This document shows positions 1 to 9,006 of a stretch of 64,000 bases of DNA, one piece after another (position 1 is the first letter of the stretch; each line of letters begins with the position of its first letter). The notes under the pieces are model-generated. The model worked only from the letters and a program-made list of their open reading frames with translations. It searched no databases and was not told the origin of the DNA. The stretch is from positions 3,770,001 through 3,834,000 of the forward strand of contig NZ_AP023439.1 of the NCBI RefSeq assembly GCF_014701095.1. The letters run 5' to 3'. This DNA comes from Streptomyces tuirus. GTDB lineage: Bacteria; Actinomycetota; Actinomycetes; Streptomycetales; Streptomycetaceae. The position numbers were made by a program, and so were the translations under genes.

Positions 1-228
1 CCGTGGCAAACCCTCGCCGGCACGCCCCAGAGCCTCCACCGCCAGTTGGGCAGCACGACCGATGGGAGTGTCGTCCATCGGAGGCGGTGTTTCACGTGAA
101 ACATCCGCCCCCATCGACTCGGTACGGGGACCGGGGACCGGATCGGTCATCGGTCCCGCGATGTTGGCGTCGGACCGCAAGGATTCACTCTCCTCGACTT
201 CAGGCTCGCAATGAACAGAGCCTCCCAT
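1..228 (-). CDS. parA: ParA chromosome-partitioning ATPase, N-terminal part (runs off the window)
   Basis: Reading leftwards from an ATG at 226-228 gives an open frame of 76 codons that leaves the window still open. It starts MGGSVHCEPEVEESES and contains PMDDTPIGRAAQLAVEALG, which I recognise as the variable N-terminal extension of Streptomyces ParA. The Walker ATPase part lies outside the window. ParA drives segregation of the origin region together with ParB, bound at parS. A perfect parS lies inside this coding segment at 89-102 and encodes the residues VSRET. The position directly after rsmG is the usual one for the parAB operon. The exact start is uncertain because the conserved core cannot be seen. 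Confidence 0.85.
   Translation of the reverse strand, partial: MGGSVHCEPEVEESESLRSDANIAGPMTDPVPGPRTESMGADVSRETPPPMDDTPIGRAAQLAVEALGRAGEGLPR
89..102. promoter_or_regulatory. parS site (perfect)
   Basis: GTTTCACGTGAAAC is an exact 14-bp palindrome matching the ParB-binding consensus. It lies within the parA coding sequence, as is common in Streptomyces, where many parS sites surround oriC. Confidence 0.93.
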
Positions 229-386
229 GTCTTCGGGGTCGTGAACCAGTGAGGCCTGGCGTTCTGTGGAGAAATCCACCTCTGTGGATACCTCGGGTCC
301 CTCATCGAGTGAACCAAGAGGCTTTCGGTCGCGGGGTTCGGCCGCAGCGCGGCCACGACTGATGATGCCGTGCAGCAGTGAGCGAC

Positions 387-400
387 GTTTCACGTGAAAC
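387..400. promoter_or_regulatory. parS site (perfect)
   Basis: This is a second exact GTTTCACGTGAAAC. It sits in the 265-bp space between parA and rsmG, 298 bp from the first site. The rest of that space shows no gene. ParB bound here could also affect transcription of parAB, which is inference. Confidence 0.93.
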
Positions 401-493
401 ACGATGCACAGCAGCCATGGCCGGACTGTCGCGACACTCCGGCATGCATAGGTTTGGCAGCTTGTGTGGAGTACGTCTCGTCCTCAGGACGGA

Positions 494-1210
494 TCAGCGT
501 CGACGACGCGTCCGCCCTGTGCGAGCCGCCTTGGCGCGCTTCGCAGCGAAACGCACTCCGCCAGGGCTCTCCCCGACCTCGACCCGCACGACGGTGGACA
601 ACGGGTCCACTACACCCTCACCCACATGCAGGATGGACGTCTCCACCGCACCCAGCTTGCTCAGCGCCACCGAAGCGCTCTTCAGCTCCTCCTCGGCGGC
701 ATCGCCCTTGAGCGCGAGCATCTCCCCGTACGGCCGCAGCAGCGGAATGCCCCACGTGGCAAGCCGGTCGAGCGGCGCGACGGCTCGGGCCGTCACCACG
801 TGCACGGGCTGGATCTTCCCCATGACCTCCTCGGCCCGCCCACGCACCACCGTCACATGATCGAGGCCGAGCAGTTCCACGACCTCTGTGAGGAAATTGG
901 TGCGCCGCAGCAGCGGCTCCAGGAGCGTGATCTTCAGGTCGGTGCGGACCAGCGCCAGCGGAATGCCAGGAAGACCGGCACCGGAGCCGACATCGCACAC
1001 CGTCACACCGTCGGGAACGACCTCCGAGAGCACCGCACAGTTCAAAAGGTGCCGCTCCCACAGGCGAGGCACCTCACGCGGGCCGATGAGGCCGCGCTGC
1101 ACGCCGGCCTCAGCGAGCAGCTCGGCGTACCGCACCGCATCCGCGAAGCGATCACCGAACACCTCTCGCGCCTGCTCGGGCGCGGGGGGAAGCTCCGCTG
1201 CCTCCGTCAC
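494..1210 (-). CDS. rsmG: 16S rRNA (guanine-N7)-methyltransferase RsmG (GidB)
   Basis: The product has 238 residues. It carries the SAM-binding motif VCDVGSGAGLPGIPLAL (about residues 71-87), preceded by the family-typical WERHLLN (51-57). RsmG methylates N7 of a guanosine in the 530 loop of 16S rRNA, and loss of function gives low-level streptomycin resistance in several bacteria. The C-terminus ends in an Arg-rich tail (RTGRTRRRR). The GTG start at 1210 has AAGGACGG a few bases upstream on the minus strand. It lies between jag and parA, as in other actinobacteria. Confidence 0.95.
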   Translation of the reverse strand: MTEAAELPPAPEQAREVFGDRFADAVRYAELLAEAGVQRGLIGPREVPRLWERHLLNCAVLSEVVPDGVTVCDVGSGAGLPGIPLALVRTDLKITLLEPLLRRTNFLTEVVELLGLDHVTVVRGRAEEVMGKIQPVHVVTARAVAPLDRLATWGIPLLRPYGEMLALKGDAAEEELKSASVALSKLGAVETSILHVGEGVVDPLSTVVRVEVGESPGGVRFAAKRAKAARTGRTRRRR

Positions 1211-1289
1211 GGGGGACCGTCCTTCCGTACCGCGTCAGCGCACCCGGCGCCGACACCAGAACCACCAGAACTATCAGGCTGACAAAGTT

Positions 1290-1318
1290 CGGCCCCGCCT
1301 GCTCAACAGACGGGGCCG
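1290..1318 (-). terminator. Hairpin between jag and rsmG
   Basis: CGGCCCCG (1290-1297) pairs with CGGGGCCG (1311-1318) around a 13-nt loop. There is no clear T-run, so it may be an attenuator or RNA-processing hairpin rather than a full terminator. Confidence 0.4.
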
Positions 1319-1335
1319 GGGAAAGCAGAGGCCGA

Positions 1336-1848
1336 TCAGGCGGGCAGCACGACGACGAACCGCTGCGGCTCCTCGCCCTCGGACTCGCTGCGCAGGCCCG
1401 CGGCCTTGACCGCGTCGTGCACGACCTTGCGCTCGAACGGCGACATCGGCTTCAGCTTCACGGCCTCACCGCTGCTCTTGGCCTCCGCGGCGGCCTTGGC
1501 GCCCAGCTCGGACAGCTCCGAGCGCTTCTGTGCCCGGTACCCCGCGATGTCGAGCATCAGACGGCTGCGGTCACCGGTCTCCCGGTGCACGGCCAGACGG
1601 GTGAGCTCCTGGAGCGCCTCCAGGACCTCGCCGTCACGGCCGACCAGCTTCTGCAGGTCACGGCCGCCCGAGTCGCTGATGATCGAGACGGAGGCACGGT
1701 CGGCCTCGACGTCCATGTCGATGTCGCCGTCGAGATCGGCGATATCGAGCAGACCCTCCAGGTAGTCCGCCGCGATCTCGCCTTCCTGCTCAAGGCGGGT
1801 CAGGGTGTCTGCACCCTCGGCAGCGGCGGAGGTGGTGCCTTCCGTCAC
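1336..1848 (-). CDS. jag: Jag/KhpB RNA-binding protein (KH and R3H domains)
   Basis: The product has 170 residues. An acidic N-terminus is followed by a KH domain with the GRDGEVLEALQ loop (about 69-79). A C-terminal R3H domain carries the R-x3-H signature in FERKVVHDAV. Jag/KhpB proteins bind RNA, partner KhpA in firmicutes, and influence cell elongation and division. The gene follows yidC with a 15-bp gap, the usual pairing. The N-terminal Jag-N domain found in firmicutes is absent, as is typical for actinobacteria. Confidence 0.92.
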   Translation of the reverse strand: MTEGTTSAAAEGADTLTRLEQEGEIAADYLEGLLDIADLDGDIDMDVEADRASVSIISDSGGRDLQKLVGRDGEVLEALQELTRLAVHRETGDRSRLMLDIAGYRAQKRSELSELGAKAAAEAKSSGEAVKLKPMSPFERKVVHDAVKAAGLRSESEGEEPQRFVVVLPA

Positions 1849-1863
1849 GGGATGGACTCCTTC

Positions 1864-3165
1864 TTACTTCTTGGACGGGGACTTGGGCCGCTGCGGACCC
1901 TTGCGCTGTCCGGACTGGGCCTTGCTGCGGGTACCGCCGGCGGGCTTCGCGCCGCCCTTCTTGGCAGCGGCGGCGGGCTTGGCGTCCTCGGGCTCGCCGG
2001 ACTTGGTCAGCGACGTCTTCGGCTCGTCGGTCCCACCGGCCGCCTTGGCACCGCCGGCACCGCCGGCTCCGCCGTGCTGCCGCTGCGACTTGCTCTGCCG
2101 CTTGGGCTGCTGACGCTTCGGGGTACCGCCGGTGGCGGTCGGCGTGCCGTCCTCGGCCTGGGCCGTGGCCGCGCTGTCGCTCTTGATCACGGTGCCGTCG
2201 GCCTGGGCGGCGAGGCCGGCCTTGCTGAGGCCGTTGATGAACTTGCGCTCGAACTCGTTGCGGTCGCGGCCCTTGGCGACGATCGCCTTCACGATCGCCC
2301 GGTCACGGCGCTTGCCGACCTTGTCGTGCTGCGTGATGTGCTTGGTCAGCCGGTCGAGGTACGAGGCCTGGGCCTTGGAACCCGGGGTCGGGTTGTTGTG
2401 GATCACGTACATCTGCTGGCCCATGGTCCACACGTTGGTGGTCAGCCAGTAGACGAGGACACCGACCGGGAAGTTGATGCCGAAGACGGCGAACATGACC
2501 GGGAAGACGTACATCAGCATCTTCTGCTGCTGCATGAACGGGGTCTTCACCGTGGTGTCGACGTTCTTCGTCATCAGCTGGCGCTGGGTGAAGAACTGCG
2601 ACGCCGACATCAGGACGATCATGATGGCGGTGACCACACGGACGTCGGTGAGGGAAGCACCGAGTGCTTCCACCTTCGACGCGCTGTCGGTGAACTTCGC
2701 GGCCAGCGGAGCCCCGACGATGTGCGCCTTCTGCGCGCTCTGCAGGAGGTTCTCGTTGATCACGCCGATGGTGTCGTTCGACGCGATGCTGTTGAGCACG
2801 TGGTACAGGGCGAAGAAGAACGGGGACTGCGCCAGGATGGGAAGGCACGAGGACAGCGGGTTGGTGCCCGTGTCCTTGTACAGCTTCATCATCTCTTCGG
2901 ACTGACGCTGCTTGTCGTTCTTGTAGCGCTCCTGGATCTTCTTCATCTCGGGCTGCAGCGTCTGCATGGCCCGAGTCGCCTTGATCTGCTTCACGAAGAG
3001 CGGGATCAGGCAGATACGGATGAGGATCACCAGGGACACGATCGACAGGCCCCAGGCCCAGCCGGTGTCGGGGCCGAAGATGGCGCCGTACACCGAGTGG
3101 AACTGGACGATGACCCAGGAGACGGGTGTGGTGATAAAGCTGAAGAGGCTGGCAATCGTGTCCAC
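1864..3165 (-). CDS. yidC: Membrane protein insertase YidC (Oxa1 family)
   Basis: The product has 433 residues and belongs to the short YidC/Oxa1 type without the large periplasmic domain of Gram-negatives. It shows the first membrane segment, the [13 protein letters not shown] helix with the hydrophilic-groove arginine, and a cytosolic helical hairpin rich in Lys, Gln and Glu ([19 protein letters not shown]). Further hydrophobic segments surround [14 protein letters not shown] and [20 protein letters not shown]. The roughly 130-residue C-terminal tail is low-complexity (KQ-, GGA- and K-rich) and probably contacts ribosomes, which is inference. YidC inserts small membrane proteins with or without Sec. 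It lies 3 bp after yidD. Confidence 0.95.
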   Translation of the reverse strand: MDTIASLFSFITTPVSWVIVQFHSVYGAIFGPDTGWAWGLSIVSLVILIRICLIPLFVKQIKATRAMQTLQPEMKKIQERYKNDKQRQSEEMMKLYKDTGTNPLSSCLPILAQSPFFFALYHVLNSIASNDTIGVINENLLQSAQKAHIVGAPLAAKFTDSASKVEALGASLTDVRVVTAIMIVLMSASQFFTQRQLMTKNVDTTVKTPFMQQQKMLMYVFPVMFAVFGINFPVGVLVYWLTTNVWTMGQQMYVIHNNPTPGSKAQASYLDRLTKHITQHDKVGKRRDRAIVKAIVAKGRDRNEFERKFINGLSKAGLAAQADGTVIKSDSAATAQAEDGTPTATGGTPKRQQPKRQSKSQRQHGGAGGAGGAKAAGGTDEPKTSLTKSGEPEDAKPAAAAKKGGAKPAGGTRSKAQSGQRKGPQRPKSPSKK

Positions 3166-3168
3166 TAA

Positions 3169-3543
3169 TCATGCTCCTTGGGCATGGGACGGTGTCTCTG
3201 CGGCCGGGCCCGAAGGACTGGACGGACTTGTGGGAGAAGTCTGTCCCTCGGTCGCCGGTCCGACGGCGGAGTGCCCGCCCTTGCGTGCACGCCACGCGTT
3301 ACGCAGCATTTCGTGCCACCGCGGGCGCTTGCGCGGCGGGACATGGTCCACACCGCCCAGCGACCACGGATTGCATCGCAGGATGCGCCAGGCCGTGAGA
3401 GCCGTTCCCTTGATGGCACCATGCCGGTCGATGGCCGTGAAGCCGTAGTGGGAGCACGACGGGTAGTACTTGCAGACCGGCCCGAGCAGCGGACTGATCG
3501 TCCACTGGTAGAGCTTGATCAGAGCCAGCAGCGGGTACTTCAT
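3169..3543 (-). CDS. yidD: YidD membrane-protein insertion efficiency factor
   Basis: The product has 124 residues. It has the family core [35 protein letters not shown] with conserved cysteines, then RCNPWSLGG and DHVPPR. YidD is a small peripheral membrane protein that aids YidC-dependent insertion. The C-terminal 40 residues are a divergent Ser/Pro/Gly-rich tail. The start overlaps the rnpA stop by four bases, showing tight coupling in rpmH-rnpA-yidD-yidC. Confidence 0.93.
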   Translation of the reverse strand: MKYPLLALIKLYQWTISPLLGPVCKYYPSCSHYGFTAIDRHGAIKGTALTAWRILRCNPWSLGGVDHVPPRKRPRWHEMLRNAWRARKGGHSAVGPATEGQTSPTSPSSPSGPAAETPSHAQGA

Positions 3544-3911
3544 CGCGCGCCCCCTCCCAGCAACCGCTGGAGAGCGGCATCCAGGTCTCGGGCCAGCTGT
3601 GCATGGTCGGCGTCGCCCGATCCGGGCAGCGCTCGTACGACTACCAGGCTACCGGGGGGCAGCTGGGCGACTCGCTCCCGCATCAGGTGACGAAGCCTGC
3701 GCTTCACTTTGTTCCGCACGACCGCGCCACCCACTGCCTTGCTCACGACGAAACCCGCACGCGTCGGGGGAGCGCTCTCCCCAGGCGCGTGCGGGTCCGT
3801 GGAACCGCTACGTAGGTGGACGACGAGGAGCGGGCGTCCGGCCCGGCGTCCTCGTCGTACCGCGGTCGCGAAGTCCTCGCGCCGCCTCAGCCGATGCTCG
3901 GTAGGCAGCAC
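3540..3911 (-). CDS. rnpA: Ribonuclease P protein component
   Basis: The product has 123 residues and begins [21 protein letters not shown], the usual RnpA N-terminus. The RNA-binding RNxxKRxxR signature is seen in [16 protein letters not shown]. It is the protein subunit of RNase P, which matures the 5' end of tRNAs with the rnpB RNA (not in this window). It is transcribed just behind rpmH. Confidence 0.95.
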   Translation of the reverse strand: MLPTEHRLRRREDFATAVRRGRRAGRPLLVVHLRSGSTDPHAPGESAPPTRAGFVVSKAVGGAVVRNKVKRRLRHLMRERVAQLPPGSLVVVRALPGSGDADHAQLARDLDAALQRLLGGGAR

Positions 3912-3932
3912 GACGTCATGACCTGATCAGGA

Positions 3933-4070
3933 TCAGGCGGACAGGCTGGCGCGACCCTTGCTGCGGCGGTTCGCGAGAATCGCGCGACCGGCACGGGTAC
4001 GCATCCGCAGGCGGAAGCCGTGGGTCTTCGCGCGACGACGGTTGTTCGGCTGGAAGGTGCGCTTGCTCAC
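3933..4070 (-). CDS. rpmH: 50S ribosomal protein L34
   Basis: This 45-residue protein runs from a GTG start at 4068-4070 to a TGA at 3933-3935. The sequence [20 protein letters not shown] with [19 protein letters not shown] is the canonical L34. It is very basic and is the first gene of the minus-strand operon that diverges from dnaA. Confidence 0.97.
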   Translation of the reverse strand: MSKRTFQPNNRRRAKTHGFRLRMRTRAGRAILANRRSKGRASLSA

Positions 4071-4444
4071 TCGGGGGCTCCAGAAGAAATTGGTGGTTGC
4101 GGGGTGCCGTCCTGGCTGTCACCGTGCGCCCACGAGTAGCTCGCAGTTACGCCCGAGTGCACCGCTGACCGATCACCCAAATGATCTGTGCCCATCGGAG
4201 GCAGGCGGCAGCAGCCATCGACAACTCGACCTGGTTACGGTACGCGCGGCTACGCCATCCGGTCAAACCAGGAGTCGCCGGGAGACACTTGTCCACAGGC
4301 TGGGGACAACAACTTGAACCGTACCGGCCGCCCTGACTACCGTGACGGAACTCCGATTCGTTCCCTTATCCCTGCCCCACCCGATTTACATCCCGAGCCG
4401 TCCCAGAACCACACGTTCGTGGGACCTGTGAGAGAGCGTGCCCT
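4071..4444. promoter_or_regulatory. Divergent rpmH / dnaA promoter region with DnaA boxes
   Basis: These 374 bp lie between the divergent starts of rpmH and dnaA and hold no gene. A perfect DnaA box TTGTCCACA is at 4289-4297, and the inverted near-match TGGGGACAA is at 4301-4309. DnaA is known to repress its own promoter through such boxes in Streptomyces and other bacteria, so autoregulation is likely. I cannot place the -10/-35 elements with confidence. Confidence 0.7.
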
Positions 4445-6562
4445 GTGGCTGACGTACCTGCCGATCTTGCCGCAGTGTGGCCACGCGTATTGGAGCAGCT
4501 CCTCGGGGAGGGCCGCGTCCAAGGGGTCGAGGGGAAGGACGAGCACTGGATCCGGCGCTGCCAGCCGCTCGCGCTGGTCGCGGACACCGCCCTGCTCGCC
4601 GTACCGAACGAATTCGCGAAGGGCGTACTCGAGGGCCGGCTGGCGCCGATCGTCAGCGAGACGCTCAGCCGCGAGTGCGGCCGCCCCATCCGGATCGCGA
4701 TCACCGTCGACGACTCCGCGGGCGAGCCTCCCGCCCCGCCGGCGCCCCCGGCCCACCGCCCCCAGCCGCGCTACGAGGAGCCCGAGCTCCCGTCCGCGCG
4801 CCAGGACCGCGAGGGATACGACCGTCCGGACCGTGATGGATACGACCGTCCTGAGCGCGACGCGTATGAGCGCCCCGAGCGTGACGCCTATGAGCGGCCC
4901 GAGCGCGACGCGTACGACCGGCAGGAACGCGACGCATACGACCGTCCGGAACGCGACCCCTATGACCGCCAGGACCGTGACGGGTACGAGGGGTACGGCC
5001 GCCACCGGGCCGACCAGCTGCCCGGCCCGGCCGGCGACCAGCTTCCGCCTACGCGCGCAGATCAACTTCCCACCGCCCGTCCCGCGTACCCGTCCGAGTA
5101 CCAGCGCCCCGAGCCCGGTGCCTGGCCACGGCCCACGCAGCAGGACGAGTACGGCTGGCAGCAGCAGCGCCTCGGCTTTCCCGAGCGTGACCCGTACGCG
5201 TCACCCAGCCAGGACTCATACGGCTCGCAGGACTCCTACGGCTCCTCTGACTCCTACGGCCCGCCCTCGCAGGACGCCTACGGCTCCCCCTCGCAGGACT
5301 ACCGCCCGCAGCCCATGGAGCGCCCCTCCTACGAGCAGCAGCGTCCCGACTACGACACGTCGCGCGGTGACTACGACCAGCGCGACCCGGTGCGCCGGGA
5401 GCTGCCCGAGCCACCGGCCGGCTCCGGACACGTCCACCGGGGCGGCCCGGTCGGCCCGAACCTGCCGACGACCGGTGCTCCCGGCCCGCTGGCCGCACAG
5501 CCCGCGCCGGCGACCGGCCCGGGCGAACCCACCGCGCGTCTGAACCCGAAGTACCTCTTCGACACCTTCGTCATCGGTGCCTCCAACCGTTTCGCGCACG
5601 CGGCCGCGGTCGCTGTGGCCGAGGCCCCGGCGAAGGCGTACAACCCCTTGTTCATCTACGGGGAGTCCGGGCTCGGCAAGACGCACCTGCTGCACGCCAT
5701 CGGCCACTACGCGCGCAGCCTCTACCCGGGCACACGGGTGCGGTACGTGAGCTCGGAGGAGTTCACCAACGAGTTCATCAACTCCATCCGCGACGGCAAG
5801 GGCGACAGCTTCCGCAAGCGGTACCGCGAGATGGACATCCTGCTCGTCGACGACATCCAGTTCCTCGCGGACAAGGAGTCGACGCAGGAGGAGTTCTTCC
5901 ACACCTTCAACACGCTCCACAACGCCAACAAGCAGATCGTGCTGTCCTCCGACCGGCCGCCGAAGCAGCTGGTGACGCTGGAGGACCGGCTGCGGAACCG
6001 TTTCGAGTGGGGTCTGATCACGGACGTCCAGCCGCCGGAGCTGGAGACGCGGATCGCGATCCTCCGCAAGAAGGCGGTGCAGGAGCAGCTGAACGCGCCG
6101 CCGGAGGTGCTGGAGTTCATCGCGTCCCGGATCTCGCGCAACATCCGTGAGCTGGAGGGCGCGCTGATCCGGGTCACGGCGTTCGCCTCGCTCAACCGGC
6201 AGCCCGTGGACCTGGGCCTGACGGAGATCGTCCTGAAGGACCTCATCCCCGGCGGCGACGACTCGGCGCCCGAGATCACCTCGACGGCCATCATGGGCGC
6301 GACGGCGGACTACTTCGGGCTGACCGTCGAGGACCTGTGCGGCACCTCGCGCGGCCGCGCCCTCGTCACAGCCCGGCAGATCGCCATGTACCTGTGCCGT
6401 GAGCTGACGGACCTGTCGCTGCCGAAGATCGGCGCGCTGTTCGGCGGCCGCGACCACACCACCGTCATGCACGCGGATCGCAAGATCCGCAATCTCATGG
6501 CCGAGCGCCGCTCCATCTACAACCAGGTCACGGAGCTGACCAACCGCATCAAGAACGGCTGA
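4445..6562 (+). CDS. dnaA: Chromosomal replication initiator DnaA with expanded domain II
   Basis: The product has 705 residues from a GTG start. Domain I is residues 1 to about 95. A very long domain II follows (about 95-365) with an octapeptide repeat of the RDxYxRPE type (about 119-182) and a Tyr/Gln/Ser-rich segment ([18 protein letters not shown]). Domain III is AAA+, with Walker A GESGLGKT (406-413) and Walker [11 protein letters not shown]. Domain IV holds the DnaA-box-binding signature [11 protein letters not shown]. It melts oriC and loads helicase. Streptomyces DnaA proteins are known to have a long domain II. From memory about 620-660 residues is usual, so this one is at the long end. 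Confidence 0.97.
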   Translation: MADVPADLAAVWPRVLEQLLGEGRVQGVEGKDEHWIRRCQPLALVADTALLAVPNEFAKGVLEGRLAPIVSETLSRECGRPIRIAITVDDSAGEPPAPPAPPAHRPQPRYEEPELPSARQDREGYDRPDRDGYDRPERDAYERPERDAYERPERDAYDRQERDAYDRPERDPYDRQDRDGYEGYGRHRADQLPGPAGDQLPPTRADQLPTARPAYPSEYQRPEPGAWPRPTQQDEYGWQQQRLGFPERDPYASPSQDSYGSQDSYGSSDSYGPPSQDAYGSPSQDYRPQPMERPSYEQQRPDYDTSRGDYDQRDPVRRELPEPPAGSGHVHRGGPVGPNLPTTGAPGPLAAQPAPATGPGEPTARLNPKYLFDTFVIGASNRFAHAAAVAVAEAPAKAYNPLFIYGESGLGKTHLLHAIGHYARSLYPGTRVRYVSSEEFTNEFINSIRDGKGDSFRKRYREMDILLVDDIQFLADKESTQEEFFHTFNTLHNANKQIVLSSDRPPKQLVTLEDRLRNRFEWGLITDVQPPELETRIAILRKKAVQEQLNAPPEVLEFIASRISRNIRELEGALIRVTAFASLNRQPVDLGLTEIVLKDLIPGGDDSAPEITSTAIMGATADYFGLTVEDLCGTSRGRALVTARQIAMYLCRELTDLSLPKIGALFGGRDHTTVMHADRKIRNLMAERRSIYNQVTELTNRIKNG
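4801..4990 (+). repeat. Eight-unit 24-bp coding repeat in dnaA domain II
   Basis: About eight consecutive 24-bp units encode variants of [16 protein letters not shown] and RDAYDRQE. Third codon positions vary between units, so the repeat has been kept at the protein level and is not a very recent DNA expansion. The product is highly charged and probably disordered. Confidence 0.85.
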
Positions 6563-6624
6563 CGGCCAAGCCCTGGTCAGGGCTATGGCTACCGCGACGG
6601 CGGCTCGCCGCTGAAGACCGCTGA

Positions 6625-6660
6625 GGGCGCCACCGGGGGATCCGGTGGCGCCCTTCTTCT
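6625..6660 (+). terminator. Rho-independent terminator of dnaA
   Basis: GGGCGCCACCGG (6625-6636) pairs perfectly with CCGGTGGCGCCC (6642-6653) around a 5-nt loop and is followed by TTCTTCTT. It lies 62 bp after the dnaA stop. Confidence 0.88.
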
Positions 6661-6710
6661 TGCGCTGCGGCGCGCTGCGGTGCGCTGCGGCGCGCTGCGG
6701 TGCGCTGAGG
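6661..6710. repeat. Five 10-bp tandem repeats (TGCGCTGCGG / CGCGCTGCGG)
   Basis: Five near-identical decamers (alternating first base T or C) follow directly after the dnaA terminator, in the left flank of oriC. No coding function is seen. The stretch 6711-6900 that follows shows no gene and no DnaA boxes. Confidence 0.8.
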
Positions 6711-6899
6711 GCGCGCTCGCTGCCCGCCATCCACTGCGACTCCTCGCTGCGGAGCGCTGCCGCTCGCCGTCCCGCGGACCCCGTTCCAGCGGCCGCGCGA
6801 CCACCGTGTGACCCGGTTTCCGGGCCGCCGAGCCCCTCACCGGCTCCCGCCGCCACAAACCCCGCCGAGCCCCTCACCGCAACCCGCTGTTCGATTAAC

Positions 6900-7430
6900 C
6901 GCCGGGTTACGGCCTCCCTCCACAGATTCGGGGACTTTCTGCCGTCCACATCCTGGGGACTGGGGAGTTGTCCAGATCGTGTCCACAGGGGCCCCTGTTG
7001 ATAGACCATCAGGGCAGCTCAGGTGGTTGTGGATTCGTGGACGAAGGATCTCCACAGACTGTGGACGACGAGATGATCCACAGGCTGTGCACCGAGTTGT
7101 CCACCGGCTACCCACAGGCTGGGAGGAGTTGTCCCCAGCGATCAGTCGCTTCTCCACAAGCCTGTCCACTGTTCGGCAACGCGACGCGCCTTCTCACCGA
7201 GTCGAGTGAAAGGCGTCACACGAAGCTGCCGGGTTGGGCTGTGGGAAAGGTGGGTAAAGCTGGGGACGGCGTTGGGGAGAACTCGCCTCCCCCTGTGCAC
7301 GGCGTGTGCAGAACTTTCTGTTCTCCACAGATACGCCCGGTTGTCCACCGCCTCCACCCACAGGCCCCGTGGACAAAATTGCCGCTCTGAGCTGGGCAAA
7401 CGAGGTTATCCACGGTATCCACAGCCCCTA
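6900..7430. other. oriC: Chromosomal replication origin oriC
   Basis: The dnaA-dnaN space carries about 18 nonamers close to TTGTCCACA or its complement. Forward-type boxes include 6942-6950, 6968-6976 (TTGTCCAGA), 6979-6987 (GTGTCCACA), 7048-7056, 7074-7082, 7097-7105 (TTGTCCACC), 7108-7116, 7129-7137, 7150-7158, 7321-7329, 7341-7349, 7406-7414 (TTATCCACG) and 7415-7423 (GTATCCACA). Complementary boxes include 7028-7036, 7060-7068 (TGTGGACGA), 7240-7248 and 7368-7376 (CGTGGACAA). This density, and the position between dnaA and dnaN, match the Streptomyces oriC, known to hold about 19 boxes. The last two boxes abut. No long AT-rich unwinding tract is obvious. 7431-7668 is the dnaN leader. Confidence 0.95.
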
Positions 7431-7668
7431 CTACTACTCCCGACTAGAGAGAGCTGGGAATCCGTTTCGAAGGGGGCCCTGTGCACAACTCGGTCTTCGG
7501 TGCCCGGCTGCCGCTCATCACGACTTGACCCCGAGAGGCACCTACTGTCAGTGCGGTGCGTCAGACTGGTCCCCGGTGTCCTCCCCGTCACGGGGACCGT
7601 CGACACCGAGACAGACGACGAGGGCCAGGCAGAGCGAGAAGCGCCGGCAACAGCAGGAGGCGGCAACA

Positions 7669-8799
7669 GTGAAGATCCGGGTGGAACGCGACGTACTCGC
7701 GGAGGCAGTGGCCTGGGCGGCACGCAGCCTCCCGGCCCGTCCGCCGGCGCCTGTCCTCGCCGGCCTGCTGCTGAAGGCCGAGGAAGGCCAGCTGAGCCTG
7801 TCCAGCTTCGACTACGAGGTCTCCGCACGGGTGTCCGTGGAGGCCGAGGTCGACGAGGAGGGCACGGTCCTGGTCTCCGGCCGCCTGCTCGCGGACATCT
7901 GCCGCGCGCTGCCGAACCGACCGGTGGAGATTTCCACAGACGGTGTACGGGCGACCGTGGTCTGCGGCTCGTCCCGCTTCACCCTCCACACCCTGCCTGT
8001 AGAGGAGTACCCGGCCCTGCCCCAGATGCCGAACGCGACGGGCACGGTCCCCGGCGAGGTCTTCGCCTCCGCCGCCTCCCAGGTCGCCATCGCGGCCGGC
8101 CGTGACGACACGCTGCCGGTCCTCACCGGTGTCCGCATCGAGATCGAGGGCGACACCGTCACGCTGGCGTCCACCGACCGCTACCGCTTCGCGGTCCGCG
8201 AGTTCCTGTGGAAGCCGGAGAACCCCGACGCCTCCGCGGTCGCCCTGGTGCCCGCCAAGACGCTCCTGGACACCGCCAAGGCCCTGACCAGCGGCGACCA
8301 GGTGATCCTGGCGCTGTCCGGCTCGGGTTCCGGCGAGGGCCTGATCGGCTTCGAGGGCGCCGGGCGCCGTACGACGACGCGTCTGCTGGAGGGCGACCTC
8401 CCGAAGTACCGGACGCTGTTCCCGACGGAGTTCAACAGCGTCGCCGTGATCGAGACCGCCCCCTTCGTGGAGGCCGTCAAGCGCGTGGCCCTGGTCGCCG
8501 AGCGCAACACCCCGGTGCGGCTCAGCTTCGAGCAGGGCGTGCTCATCCTGGAAGCCGGTTCCAGCGACGACGCACAGGCTGTGGAAAGGGTGGACGCGCA
8601 GCTCGAGGGCGACGACATCTCGATCGCCTTCAACCCGACGTTCCTGCTGGACGGCCTGAGCGCCATCGACTCCCCGGTGGCCCAGCTGTCGTTCACGACG
8701 TCCACCAAGCCCGCGCTGCTCAGTGGCAAGCCGGCGCTGGACGCCGAGGCGGACGAGGCCTACAAGTACCTGATCATGCCGGTGCGCCTCAGCGGCTGA
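7669..8799 (+). CDS. dnaN: DNA polymerase III sliding clamp (beta subunit)
   Basis: The product has 376 residues from a GTG start preceded by AGGAGG. It begins MKIRVERDVLAEAVAWAARSL and ends YKYLIMPVRLSG, the usual beta-clamp ends. The three clamp folds are continuous (for example RDDTLPVLTGVRIEI starts the second). It forms the ring that tethers polymerase to DNA. A longer frame begins at 7306 but runs through oriC, so the ribosome-site start is used. Confidence 0.97.
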   Translation: MKIRVERDVLAEAVAWAARSLPARPPAPVLAGLLLKAEEGQLSLSSFDYEVSARVSVEAEVDEEGTVLVSGRLLADICRALPNRPVEISTDGVRATVVCGSSRFTLHTLPVEEYPALPQMPNATGTVPGEVFASAASQVAIAAGRDDTLPVLTGVRIEIEGDTVTLASTDRYRFAVREFLWKPENPDASAVALVPAKTLLDTAKALTSGDQVILALSGSGSGEGLIGFEGAGRRTTTRLLEGDLPKYRTLFPTEFNSVAVIETAPFVEAVKRVALVAERNTPVRLSFEQGVLILEAGSSDDAQAVERVDAQLEGDDISIAFNPTFLLDGLSAIDSPVAQLSFTTSTKPALLSGKPALDAEADEAYKYLIMPVRLSG

Positions 8800-9006
8800 G
8801 CCCGCCCGAGGGCCGGTGAGACGCCGAGGATCACCAACGGCTGTCCACAGGGTGAGGACAAAGCCGCAGGTGAGGGCGTACGACTGAGCGCGTATGCCCA
8901 CAGATGTGCGCGAGCGTCCGGGTTTAGGCTCGGACGCGGGTACGAAAGTGCCTCGCGGTACGTACGTGCCGCCACGCCACGTCGCAGAACCTAAGGAACA
9001 CAACTG

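Noticed and set aside
4799..4990. CRISPR-like interpretation of the 24-bp repeats in dnaA
   Set aside because: The repeats are in frame, without spacers, and encode a peptide repeat.
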